This document shows, one piece after another, positions 7,153-15,230 of a DNA stretch of 46,159 bases. A model generated the notes under the pieces. The model was not told where the DNA came from. It saw nothing but the letters and a program-made list of their open reading frames with translations, and ran no database searches. The position numbers were made by a program, and so were the translations under genes. The stretch is from Candidatus Gastranaerophilales bacterium (GTDB lineage Bacteria > Cyanobacteriota > Vampirovibrionia > Gastranaerophilales > Gastranaerophilaceae): contig CALVBS010000010.1 of the NCBI GenBank assembly GCA_944325865.1, positions 1 through 46,159 on the forward strand, written 5' to 3'. Numbering within the stretch: the stretch's first letter is position 1; each line of letters opens with the position of its first letter.

Positions 7153-8730
7153 TTAATCAATAATTTTCAGCCTTCCGTCATCAACAATATCAACAGGCTC
7201 TTTATGATTTCTTATATACCATTCAACACAGTCATTTAAATCATAGTCAAACTTTTGAACGGCTTCCGTCTGTTTATTTAACATAGGCAAATCGTCATTA
7301 CCTGCAGCATAAAAATCATTTATTGCAACGAGGTAGGTTTTATCCGTTCTAGGATTATTAACATCAATATGATACTCCCTGCCGGATTTGTCAACGAATC
7401 TCAAATTATAAATTTGCCCGTTTCTGGATATTTCATACTTTAATCCTGAAACATGCATTATCCCCGGTTTGTTGCTGCGATTGTTTAGAGATTTTGCAGT
7501 AGCTTTTAAAGCGTCCACTATTTCTTTTTCAGTATAATTTATAAGCATAAGCTTATTTTTAAACGGTGATAACTCGGAAATTGCCATCGTATCAACTTTA
7601 CCCTTTTCCAGATAGCCTCTGATATTTGCCGCAACAACCATAGCTATATCTGCACCGGTTTTTTCTTTAATTGCATCGAGTGCAAAATTAGCAAGCGGAC
7701 TTGGATCAATCAAATCATTTTTCAGCGGACCCGGTGCTGTATTTATAAAACCTACGACTTCAGGCTTTCCTAAAATATTTTCAAATACGTATTTTGCAGC
7801 GGCATTCCTACAGAATTTTCGTGTTGAATCTACATTATTCTGAACTTTTTTAATAATACCGTTTTCGTCAAATTCCAGATTTAAAACCCCGAAATTTTTG
7901 CCGTCGCGTCCAGCCTGAGTAATTATTACCGGCTCACCGGCTTTTGATGTAAACAGGTTTTCGCCTTCTTTTACCCCTTCCAGCAGATTATGAGAATGTC
8001 CTCCCAGAATTACGTCAATTCCGTCAGTTTCTTTGGCTATTTTTTTATCGTAACCGTATCCGCTGTGAGAAAGCAGTATTATTTTATTAATACCCTGCTG
8101 TTTCAACTTATCAGCTTCTGTTTGGATATTTTTGATTGTTTCTCTAATATTCATCGGCTCAAGCTGTAAGTCACTCTGGACCTCCGTTTTCATCCTTGAT
8201 AAAATATCGGAAGGCATTGTTCCGATAATACCGTATTTATTACCGTTTTGTTCTTCTATAACCGATGATTTTACAATATTAGTAAGTGTTGAAGGCTTTT
8301 TGGTTCTCAAGTTACATGCCAATAGATTATAAGTCATATCATGCGATATTTCAGCAAAATCATTCGATTTCATATCACACTCATGATTTCCCACGGCCGA
8401 GGCTGTTACACCGATAAATTTCAGAAAAGATTTTGCAACAGTATTTATTTTTTTGTCTTCACCCAACATAATATCACCTGATGACAGTTTTAAAACATCT
8501 GTATCAGGTGAAACTTTTCTATTAAAAGCATTTAATGCAGTTATTGCCCTTTCCATATTCTGGGCCTTCCCGTGAAAATCATTTACATAAAAAATGCTTG
8601 TACGGGTGTAATTAGGATTACCCGGCAAGCATTTTTTTTCGCTTCCTTTATTATTTTGCGACGTAAATCGCATTATTAAATTTGTCGGTGAAGTATTTAC
8701 AGGATTTATCATCTCAATGTCCCTATACAT
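7153..8730 (-). CDS. 5'-nucleotidase/UshA-type metallophosphatase without Sec signal
   Basis: 525 residues. The calcineurin-like metal site is complete: Asp51 and His53 in NDFHG, Gly-Asp at 85-86, GNHE at 114-117, His222 in LLSHSGYG, and GGHSH at 243-247. The 5'-nucleotidase C-terminal substrate domain covers roughly residues 330-520, with FYAAGNDD near the end. Family members remove phosphate from nucleotides or UDP-sugars, usually outside the cytoplasm. Here there is no hydrophobic signal peptide. The start is a polar stretch, and a reading from the seventh codon gives MINPVNTSPTNLIMRFTSQ, like the F-motif leaders elsewhere in the window. Start choice between 8730 and 8712 is open. Confidence 0.85.
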   Translation of the reverse strand: MYRDIEMINPVNTSPTNLIMRFTSQNNKGSEKKCLPGNPNYTRTSIFYVNDFHGKAQNMERAITALNAFNRKVSPDTDVLKLSSGDIMLGEDKKINTVAKSFLKFIGVTASAVGNHECDMKSNDFAEISHDMTYNLLACNLRTKKPSTLTNIVKSSVIEEQNGNKYGIIGTMPSDILSRMKTEVQSDLQLEPMNIRETIKNIQTEADKLKQQGINKIILLSHSGYGYDKKIAKETDGIDVILGGHSHNLLEGVKEGENLFTSKAGEPVIITQAGRDGKNFGVLNLEFDENGIIKKVQNNVDSTRKFCRNAAAKYVFENILGKPEVVGFINTAPGPLKNDLIDPSPLANFALDAIKEKTGADIAMVVAANIRGYLEKGKVDTMAISELSPFKNKLMLINYTEKEIVDALKATAKSLNNRSNKPGIMHVSGLKYEISRNGQIYNLRFVDKSGREYHIDVNNPRTDKTYLVAINDFYAAGNDDLPMLNKQTEAVQKFDYDLNDCVEWYIRNHKEPVDIVDDGRLKIID

Positions 8731-8764
8731 TAATAACCCTGAAAAATTTTTTTTGCTAGTTTAT

Positions 8765-10390
8765 TTACAAAGTTTTACAATAAGTCTGCCATGCCTTTAA
8801 ATAAGCATCTTCCACATGTTTTGCAAAACCTTTTTTATCAGTTACCAGTATTGATTTTGCAAGCGTATCTCTCAAAGTATTTCTATATTTTTCAAGCTTA
8901 TAAATATTTTTAGCAAGACGTTGAGCCTTTTTGATATACTGTTCTTCATTTTCCGCTACAAGGTCATCCAGTTTTAATGCCTTATTAATTCTTGCACAAC
9001 CTCTTGACTGCATGCTTTTTCCGGCAAGTGTCAAAACCGGTATGCCCATAGCAATTAACTCCAGAGTTACGGTCAAACCGTTAAAAGGTGTAGGGTCAAG
9101 GGCAATATCAGCCATTTGATAGACATAAAAATGCGGACCTGTAAACGGCATATTATTAAATATCAATCTGTCCATGCCTATACCGCATTTTGCAAACTTC
9201 CCTTTAAATCTTTCTATTACATCGTTTGTCATCTGCGTTCTGTAAACGAGAAGTTTAGAATTTTCTACATTTTTCAAAAGTTTTGACCACAATTCAATCG
9301 TATAATCATTTATCTTTGACGGGCAGTTAAAACTTCCGAATGTTATATATCCATTTTTCTTATAAGGCAATTCATTTATTGCAGGCCACTTGGAATCATA
9401 TTTATTAAAATCAAATCTCTGCATATATGTATTCAAATACAAAGGTTTTTCAGTATAATATTTAGCCATATCTTTAGGAATTGTATAATCATCAGCAAAT
9501 ATATAATCAATATCTTTCATGCCCATTGTATTTACAAAACCAAGATACTGCATCTGAACCGGAGCAGGCTTATAAAATAAAGAAAAACACCTGCAATGTG
9601 TAAATCCGCTCAAATCTATCAAAATATCAACATTGTCATCATAAATGACTTTTGCAAGCTGTTTATTGGTAAGTTCACGACAATCCTGCCAACGCATGCC
9701 GAGATTTTTAATTTTTTCAGTTACATGGTCAGTTTTTTTTGTAGTTGAATAAAGCGTAAAATCAAATTTATCTAAATTATGATTTTCCAATAAAGGCAAA
9801 ATAAACTGCATCATTGCATGTGAATAAAAATCTGATGATAGATACCCTATATGAAGTTTTTTCTTATTTTTTAAATCTCTGTCCCTGTGAGAATATGGAG
9901 TTTCATTTCTCATAATAATTGATTTAAATTTTTCCATATCCTTTTCAAAAGTTTCTTTTATCATTTTTTGAGAGTACTTATGAGATTTTAAAATAGTAAT
10001 ACATTTACTGGACAAAGAAACCTCATCAGTAGGAGTAATTTCAACAGTTTTAGTATAGTAATCTATTGCAATATCATTATCGACATAATAATAAAGGTAA
10101 GCAAGAATAGCATAGATACTGCCGTTAGTCGTGCAGTAGTCCAGAGTTTTTTCATACGCTCTCCTTGCTCCGTCCTTATTTTGCTGTGCATAATAACAGT
10201 TGCCTATCTTTCTGTATAATTCACACCTGTCAAATGCAAAAGATTCATCTAATTGAACTAAAACATTATTATACACGCTAATTGCTTCATCAAATCGGCT
10301 CTCTTTGTAAAGATTATCTGCTGAAGCAATTATATCCAATAAAGGCTGTGAGGTCAGCCTTTTCTGCAATCTCTCATACTCATTCATCAT
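8765..10390 (-). CDS. TPR plus GT41 (OGT/SPINDLY-like) glycosyltransferase
   Basis: 541 residues. Residues about 15-150 hold three or four TPR helices pairs (DEAISVYNNVLVQLDE, CYYAQQNKDGARRAYEKTL). From about 175 the GT41 catalytic region begins with LHIGYLSSDFYSHAMMQF. It continues through VDILIDLSGFTHCRC, APVQMQYLGFVNTMGM, and ADIALDPTPFNGLTVTLELIAMGIPVLTL with MQSRGCARINKAL. Enzymes of this family transfer GlcNAc or other sugars from nucleotide donors to Ser/Thr or Asn of proteins. Cytoplasmic by sequence. It may glycosylate pilin or secreted proteins made nearby, but that is only proximity. A second ATG follows the first directly. Confidence 0.88.
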   Translation of the reverse strand: MMNEYERLQKRLTSQPLLDIIASADNLYKESRFDEAISVYNNVLVQLDESFAFDRCELYRKIGNCYYAQQNKDGARRAYEKTLDYCTTNGSIYAILAYLYYYVDNDIAIDYYTKTVEITPTDEVSLSSKCITILKSHKYSQKMIKETFEKDMEKFKSIIMRNETPYSHRDRDLKNKKKLHIGYLSSDFYSHAMMQFILPLLENHNLDKFDFTLYSTTKKTDHVTEKIKNLGMRWQDCRELTNKQLAKVIYDDNVDILIDLSGFTHCRCFSLFYKPAPVQMQYLGFVNTMGMKDIDYIFADDYTIPKDMAKYYTEKPLYLNTYMQRFDFNKYDSKWPAINELPYKKNGYITFGSFNCPSKINDYTIELWSKLLKNVENSKLLVYRTQMTNDVIERFKGKFAKCGIGMDRLIFNNMPFTGPHFYVYQMADIALDPTPFNGLTVTLELIAMGIPVLTLAGKSMQSRGCARINKALKLDDLVAENEEQYIKKAQRLAKNIYKLEKYRNTLRDTLAKSILVTDKKGFAKHVEDAYLKAWQTYCKTL

Positions 10391-10418
10391 AAGTTCAATA
10401 ATAAACTATAAAATAATA

Positions 10419-10652
10419 CTAGTCAAATTTCATCGTTTGGACAGCCCAATGCTTAGAGAGTTCTTCAATAAGTTCTGAACAATCATCAGCGACATCAAGA
10501 AGCACAATTCCTGTATTTGTGCAAACTCCGTTCTGTGAATGGTGCAATCCTATACGGGTTTGAATGGAACAGCCAAACTTCGTTAAAATTTGCTGAAATT
10601 CAATAGAACTTTCTGCTCTGTCTGTTAATTTTACACCAATAATAGTTGTCAT
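10419..10652 (-). CDS. Small ACT-like protein, TM1266/hydrogenase-regulator type
   Basis: 77 residues that fit a single ferredoxin-like ACT or NikR-C fold: strand TTIIGVKLTD, a helix, GCSIQTRIGLHH, GIVLLDVADD, a helix, and WAVQTMKFD. The pattern matches the small iron-only-hydrogenase-system regulators (TM1266 group) found in anaerobes. The identification rests on pattern alone. There is no DNA-binding domain. AAAGGAGTTTTAT supports the start. The gene is 28 bases upstream of the glycosyltransferase on the same strand. Confidence 0.55.
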   Translation of the reverse strand: MTTIIGVKLTDRAESSIEFQQILTKFGCSIQTRIGLHHSQNGVCTNTGIVLLDVADDCSELIEELSKHWAVQTMKFD

Positions 10653-10702
10653 ATAAAACTCCTTTCTTTTTCAAATTATATTAACACATAAAATATGTTA
10701 TA

Positions 10703-10738
10703 GGAACCTTTCTTTTTTATGTAAAAGGTTCCTTTTAT
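10703..10738 (+). terminator. Terminator-like hairpin
   Basis: GGAACCTTT (10703-10711) pairs with AAAGGTTCC (10724-10732) and is followed by TTTTATG on the plus strand. No rightward gene ends here, so it may be part of the adjacent palindromic element. Confidence 0.4.
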
Positions 10739-11036
10739 GTTCATTTCTTTCTTTTTGTTGCGAGGCATAAAGAAAGAAATGAACCAAAGAAAGAAAAACC
10801 CGCATTCAAACGGAACGAGTGAGCAGAAACTACGTTTCCGCACCTTCCTAAACCGGTCTGCGACCGGTCGCCGAGCGTGTGCTTTAGCACTATAGCGAGG
10901 CTGAAAGGTGAAAAGCTTTTTCTTTTCACGACTTCATTTTGATTTTGCAATGCGAAGCATTGCCGTAATAACAGCGGGTTTTTCTCTTTTCCGTCCATTT
11001 TCTCTTTTTGCCTCGCAACAAAAAGAGAAAATGGAC
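10739..11036. mobile_element. MITE-like palindromic element with terminal inverted repeats
   Basis: About 300 bases without a credible gene. Each end is a long perfect hairpin: a 16-bp stem at 10739-10754/10769-10784 and a 17-bp stem at 10993-11009/11020-11036. Their loops (GTTGCGAGGC and GCCTCGCAAC) are reverse complements. Inner inverted repeats GAAAAACCCGC (10793-10803) and GCGGGTTTTTC (10974-10984) nest inside. Further perfect hairpins lie between: ACCGGTC/GACCGGT (10852-10868) and GCAATGC/GCATTGC (10947-10963). Short frames here on both strands are artefacts of the palindromes. Base composition is richer in GC than the flanks. Confidence 0.65.
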
Positions 11037-11070
11037 AACAATAAAGCAAGCAACCAAGCAACTAAAGAAA

Positions 11071-11111
11071 ATCCTCCGTCACTTAGTGACAACTCCTTTA
11101 TTAAAGGAGGC
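11071..11111. repeat. Two-hairpin palindromic repeat, copy 1
   Basis: CCTCC is followed by a 5-bp hairpin (GTCAC-TTA-GTGAC, 11078-11090) and a second hairpin (CTCCTTTA with TAAAGGAG). It is the same element as at 25443-25481, where the first stem is GCCGC-GAT-GCGGC. Two base pairs change with pairing kept, so the folded form appears to be what is conserved. Confidence 0.7.
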
Positions 11112-11173
11112 TCTGTCCCCATAACATATTTTATATTGTTAATGTTCAATTATCACAAATTTATTTCTAAATA

Positions 11174-11212
11174 AAAAAAATAACACCCTCATTTCGGGTA
11201 TTATTTTTCTTA
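11174..11212 (-). terminator. Intrinsic terminator of the 104-residue gene
   Basis: Read leftward, AAATAATACCCG and GGGTGTTATTT pair imperfectly around a short loop and are followed by TTTTTATTT. It lies 35 bases after the stop of the 11248-11562 gene. Confidence 0.65.
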
Positions 11213-11247
11213 TGATATTAGGAGAAATTTCTCCTTTTTCCTTAGAC

Positions 11248-11562
11248 CTATTCGATATCAAGGTCTTCTGTGGCTTGAAGCTGTTTTTTCTTTAAGTTGT
11301 GCATAACTGCATCAACAAGAAGTTCATAGGATTTCATGTTCTCTATATTTGGGAACTCTTCCTTTAATTGTTCTCTGACCATTGCTTCCAGCCTGCGTTC
11401 GTCAGAATTTGTCTGTATGTCCTCAACTCCGCTAATCATTTTTATGTATTCAGGAGAGGATTTATCCATTCCGCTTGTTGAAAATTTTAACCAGCGTAAT
11501 TTTGGACTGATTGAATCATTCAGTTTTTTTACAATTTTTAAATTTTTAAATCGGTCTAACAT
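11248..11562 (-). CDS. Hypothetical charged helical protein
   Basis: 104 residues, soluble and mostly helical by composition, with a basic N-terminal half (MLDRFKNLKIVKKL) and an acidic C-terminus (ATEDLDIE). GAGGTTAATT precedes the ATG. It is followed by a clear terminator and lies downstream of glyS on the same strand with a 127-base gap. I recognise no family. Confidence 0.65.
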   Translation of the reverse strand: MLDRFKNLKIVKKLNDSISPKLRWLKFSTSGMDKSSPEYIKMISGVEDIQTNSDERRLEAMVREQLKEEFPNIENMKSYELLVDAVMHNLKKKQLQATEDLDIE

Positions 11563-11689
11563 AATTAACCTCTACACTTTTGATTATCGGATTTGTTACC
11601 TTCTTGTACTATTTTAAAGTATCCTGAAAAAAATAATTTACTTTTTTTTATTAATTGTTTAGAAATTGTTACAAACCGCTAAATTGCAA

Positions 11690-13759
11690 TTATAGCTTGC
11701 TAAAATCTGTTAATTTTTCGTACTTTTTCTTTAACATTGTTAACAAAGCGAGTCTGTTTTCCTTAACTTTCTCATCCTTATCCATGACAAGAACATCTTC
11801 AAAGAACTTTTCAACAGCAGGATTAATCGCAATTAACTGATTTAAATAGGTTACATAATCGGCAGTTTCATCGACTGTTTGAATTTCTCTGTAGAGCATG
11901 CCCTCTGAAGTTTCTTTGAATAAATCTTTATTAACTGAAATTTTAGAATCCTCTTTCAAAATTCTTATAACTCTGTTTGCACATTCAAGTAAGGCAGGGT
12001 TGTTGAGATTAGAAACGACTTTCACTCTTTCTATATAATCCGCCAAATCTTCCATAGGATTTTTATTGGAAGCACAGGCCTCAAGAACATTCTTAGCATA
12101 TTTGTCAGCAAGAAAAATTATCAATCTTTGTACGAAGAAATCGTTAATTTCCTGCGGGCATTGCTGCGGAACAAGTCTTGCAACATTTTTCTTCACAGAA
12201 TCTGCAATTTTTTGCAGAGCATTCTTGTTTTCATCGGTTTCAATAGAAACAGGTAAAAGCAACATATCTTTTTGTATTAAATCCGCAACATTAACTTTCA
12301 AATTGTTATCAAGAATAGTCCTTATAATACCGAGAGCAGCACGACGGACACCCAGCGGATCTGATGAGCCTGTCGGTTTTTTACCGTCAGCAAACACTGC
12401 ACAAATTGTATCAACTTTATCGGCAATTCCTACAATCTGTCCTTCAATTCCTTTTGCAGTTTCACTCTCTGCGTTAAGCGGGAAGTAATGTTCTTTAATT
12501 CCTTCAACAACCTTTTCATTTTCTCCTGAAACTCTTGCATAATCTGAACCAATATAACCTTGAAGTTCTGTAAATTCAAACACAAGCTGCGTTACTAAAT
12601 CGGCTTTACATAGCAGAGCAGTTCTTTCAATATCTTTTGACGGAACATTTAATTCTCTTGCAATATCTTTTGACAGAGAAATAATTCTCTGAGTTTTGTC
12701 ATAAACAGAACCCATACCCTTTTGGAATGTTACGCCTTTTAACTCATCCACATAATCAGCTAAAGGTTTTTTGGTATCTTCGTTAAAGAAGAATACTGCA
12801 TCATCAAGACGGGCTTTAATAACACGTACATTACCGGCCTTTATATTTGCAAATTCATCTCCAATATAATTTGTCATTGTAATAAATTTGTTGATTAACT
12901 TTCCGTCTTTATAAAGGGCAAAATATCTTTGATGAACAGCCATAACAGTTACTACAAGTTCCTCCGGAAGTTTTAAATATTCTTCCGAAAATTCACAGGT
13001 AACCGGAACAGGATATTCGGTAATAAAAGTAACTTCATCAAGCAAATCATCTGTATAATAAGGTTCTGCACCAAGCTTGGCCGCTTCTGCTTTTGCCTTT
13101 TCAACAATAATTTGTTTTCTCTCATTCTGGTCAACAATTACACAGGAATTACGCATAATTTCAACGTAATCATCCGGATTATTAATATATACATTCTGCT
13201 GAGCAAATCTATGACCGCGGGAAACATTTGAAGATTCTTTATCAATAATTTTTATTTTAACTTCTTCTTTATCCAGAATTGAAACAATCCATTTAATAGG
13301 GCGTGAAAATTTCTGCTCGTTATAGCCCCATCTCATAAAGTGAGCCCCTTGCAATTTAGAGAATATTACCGGAACATTTTCTTTTAAAAGTTCAACAATA
13401 GACTTACCTTTAACAACGATTTTTGCATGTACATAATTATCTTCCACATACAAATCTTCAGGGTTAACGCCGTTTTTCTTAGCAAAACCTTCACCGGCTT
13501 TTGTAAGATTACAGTTTGAGTCATAGGCAATATTTGCAACAGGACCCTTTACTATTTTTACTTCATCTTCACTCTTTTCAACAAGTCCGCTCACAATAAC
13601 AGCAAGACGTCTCGGCGTCGCATAGACATCAACTTTTTCAAAACCTATTTTGTTATTGTTTAAAAATCCTTCAAACCCGTTACGCAGTTGTTCTATAGCC
13701 TGCGGTATAAATCTGTACGGTAACTCTTCCGTTCCTATTTCTAATAAATATTTACTCAT
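11690..13759 (-). CDS. glyS: Glycyl-tRNA synthetase beta subunit
   Basis: 689 residues, the usual length. It begins SKYLLEIGTEELPYRFI, the hallmark of bacterial GlyS. GHRFAQQ, AVHQRYFAL, and VLKKG-type core (ELKGVTFQKGMGSVYDKTQRI) follow, then the HD-like KADLVTQLVFEFTELQGYIG and SSDPLGVRRAALGIIR. The beta subunit works with GlyQ to charge tRNA-Gly and carries tRNA-binding domains at its C-terminus. AGGTGAG supports the ATG. The alpha-subunit gene glyQ, often next door, is not in this window. Confidence 0.97.
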   Translation of the reverse strand: MSKYLLEIGTEELPYRFIPQAIEQLRNGFEGFLNNNKIGFEKVDVYATPRRLAVIVSGLVEKSEDEVKIVKGPVANIAYDSNCNLTKAGEGFAKKNGVNPEDLYVEDNYVHAKIVVKGKSIVELLKENVPVIFSKLQGAHFMRWGYNEQKFSRPIKWIVSILDKEEVKIKIIDKESSNVSRGHRFAQQNVYINNPDDYVEIMRNSCVIVDQNERKQIIVEKAKAEAAKLGAEPYYTDDLLDEVTFITEYPVPVTCEFSEEYLKLPEELVVTVMAVHQRYFALYKDGKLINKFITMTNYIGDEFANIKAGNVRVIKARLDDAVFFFNEDTKKPLADYVDELKGVTFQKGMGSVYDKTQRIISLSKDIARELNVPSKDIERTALLCKADLVTQLVFEFTELQGYIGSDYARVSGENEKVVEGIKEHYFPLNAESETAKGIEGQIVGIADKVDTICAVFADGKKPTGSSDPLGVRRAALGIIRTILDNNLKVNVADLIQKDMLLLPVSIETDENKNALQKIADSVKKNVARLVPQQCPQEINDFFVQRLIIFLADKYAKNVLEACASNKNPMEDLADYIERVKVVSNLNNPALLECANRVIRILKEDSKISVNKDLFKETSEGMLYREIQTVDETADYVTYLNQLIAINPAVEKFFEDVLVMDKDEKVKENRLALLTMLKKKYEKLTDFSKL

Positions 13760-13866
13760 GTCTCACCTGTAATTAAATTTCAATTTACGAAAATTATAGA
13801 TAAAGCAAGAACTGTTGTAAAGATTTAATTATAAAGTATGTAAATTAATAATAAAAAATCGAAAAC

Positions 13867-14079
13867 TTATTTCTGCTTAAAAATAATTTCGTATCCGAGA
13901 AGTTCACAGATTTCAACCATTTCATTATATTTAAGAGTACCGTTAATCAATTTTGCAGAAAGCGATTGCTGGTAAACCTTTTTATTCTCGTTTGACATCA
14001 TTCTTGCCAGCTTACTCAACGAAATATTACTTTTCATCAACAATATTTTAACAACTTCTCTTGCTGTTTTAGCTTCCAT
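13867..14079 (-). CDS. Small helix-turn-helix protein
   Basis: 70 residues: KILLMKSNISLSKLARMM followed by a recognition helix near QQSLSAKLINGTLKYNEM and EICELLGYEIIFKQK. The arrangement is that of a compact lambda-repressor-like domain. It is divergent from the prepilin gene at 14211. The 131-base gap holds a strong promoter and TGTAATTACA palindrome, so it is a reasonable candidate regulator of that pilin. This repeats the XRE-next-to-prepilin layout seen at 4949. Confidence 0.7.
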   Translation of the reverse strand: MEAKTAREVVKILLMKSNISLSKLARMMSNENKKVYQQSLSAKLINGTLKYNEMVEICELLGYEIIFKQK

Positions 14080-14130
14080 TCTTTAATTATAAAAGATTAC
14101 ACAGAAAAGACCTTTTTTTGGGATTTATAC

Positions 14131-14159
14131 TTGACAAAGTTACAATATTACAATATATT
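14131..14159 (+). promoter_or_regulatory. Promoter of the third prepilin gene
   Basis: TTGACA (14131-14136), 17 bases, TATATT (14154-14159). The message would start near 14166, about 45 bases before the ATG. Confidence 0.75.
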
Positions 14160-14162
14160 TCA

Positions 14163-14172
14163 TGTAATTACA
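14163..14172. promoter_or_regulatory. TGTAATTACA palindrome at the transcription start
   Basis: A perfect 10-base palindrome lies over the predicted +1 of the prepilin promoter. Tandem TTACAATA copies overlap the spacer. Together they form a likely operator for the divergent small HTH protein. Confidence 0.45.
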
Positions 14173-14210
14173 TTATAAATATTGTTATTTTTGTAAAGAA
14201 AGGTTAATTT

Positions 14211-14930
14211 ATGGAAAAGAAGTACAGAGGTTTTACACTTGCTGAAGTTTTAATTACGCTTGGAATTATAGGTGTTGTCGCAGCATTAACACTGCCCGCT
14301 CTTATTCAGAAAAATAACAACAAGGTAGTTGAAACCCGATTAATGAAATTTTATTCTGCTATTAATCAGGCTGTTAAAATGGCTGAAGTTGATTACGGGG
14401 ATAAAAAAATATGGTATCAGGACGTAGAAGGAGCGGCTCTGGATGATGAAGGTAAACCAGTGCCCGGAAGTTCCGAGGCTGAAAAGTGGTTTAATAAATA
14501 TTTAGCACCATATTTAAAAATAACAAAAACCGACACTTTAGCGAATGGAGCTTTTATTGTGTATTTCCCTGACGGAAGTGCACTTTCACAAGCCGGCAGA
14601 CATACCACGAGAGATTGGGTATTCTATCCCGGGGGAAATCCTGAAAAATGTGATTACTCTGACGGAAACAGTTACGGAACCTGTTTGTTTCATTTCAATT
14701 TTAATCCTGCAAATACACAGCCACGATGGTCACACAACTACAACAAAGGTTTTGAGCCCTGGAAATATTACTGGGACGGAACAGAAGAACAATTAAAAAA
14801 TGCTTGCTACAAAAATCAGCCGATATATGAATCTGAAAACGTAAACAGCGGAAGATTCTATTGTGCTGCTTATATACAGCTTAACGGTTGGAAAATTCCT
14901 GATGACTACCCGTACAAAGTAAGCTATTAA
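14211..14930 (+). CDS. Prepilin-like secreted protein, canonical Gly-Phe cleavage site
   Basis: 239 residues. A seven-residue leader MEKKYRG is followed by FTLAEVLITLGIIGVVAALTLP, the standard prepilin peptidase site (Gly at -1, Phe at +1, Glu at +5). The soluble domain has scattered Cys, Trp and Tyr. It ends CAAYIQLNGWKIPDDYPY, aligned with the tails of the two prepilins at 4112 and 5163. A strong promoter and AGAAAGG lie upstream, and a GC-rich hairpin (14942-14974) downstream. Likely an exported pilus or pseudopilus subunit; which system is unknown because no assembly genes are in the window. Confidence 0.88.
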   Translation: MEKKYRGFTLAEVLITLGIIGVVAALTLPALIQKNNNKVVETRLMKFYSAINQAVKMAEVDYGDKKIWYQDVEGAALDDEGKPVPGSSEAEKWFNKYLAPYLKITKTDTLANGAFIVYFPDGSALSQAGRHTTRDWVFYPGGNPEKCDYSDGNSYGTCLFHFNFNPANTQPRWSHNYNKGFEPWKYYWDGTEEQLKNACYKNQPIYESENVNSGRFYCAAYIQLNGWKIPDDYPYKVSY

Positions 14931-14941
14931 ATAAATCTAAC

Positions 14942-14974
14942 CGGCAGGACATTTTAAAACTTATTGCCCTGCCG
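14942..14974 (+). terminator. Hairpin after the prepilin gene
   Basis: CGGCAGG (14942-14948) pairs with CCTGCCG (14968-14974). It follows the stop by eleven bases but lacks a U-run, so termination is uncertain. Confidence 0.4.
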
Positions 14975-14991
14975 TCAAGATTGCACATCCA

Positions 14992-15081
14992 TTACATAAT
15001 ATATCTTATTTGAGAAATTTTCCAATTACCCGTACAATTATTTAACTGATAACACATCAAGCCAAAATAATCCCCGTAATT
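14992..15081 (-). pseudogene. Possible relic of a secreted-protein C-terminus
   Basis: A 29-codon stop-to-stop frame reads NYGDYFGLMCYQLNNCTG then NWKISQ. It has the Cys, Asn and aromatic bias and a GNWKI element like the pilin tails (GWKI), but no start or upstream part. The rest of 14975-15170 shows nothing else. Confidence 0.25.
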
Positions 15082-15170
15082 TTATAAAGTATATTCTTTA
15101 GTTAAAATTGCATTAATATACAAAAGTTTTTACATTTCTAAACATACAAAACTCCAAAAAATTTGAAATC

Positions 15171-15199
15171 TTGATTATGGACATACCTTTGTGTATAAT
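15171..15199 (+). promoter_or_regulatory. Promoter of the electron-transfer operon
   Basis: TTGATT (15171-15176), 17 bases, TATAAT (15194-15199), 31 bases before the ATG at 15231, with AAGGAGAGG as ribosome site. Confidence 0.8.
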
Positions 15200-15230
15200 A
15201 TTCACATAGGTTAATAAGGAGAGGTAAACA

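Noticed and set aside
10741-11174. Open frames of 71-106 codons on both strands
   Set aside because: They are built from the palindromic element, repeat the same peptides on both strands, and lack ribosome sites.
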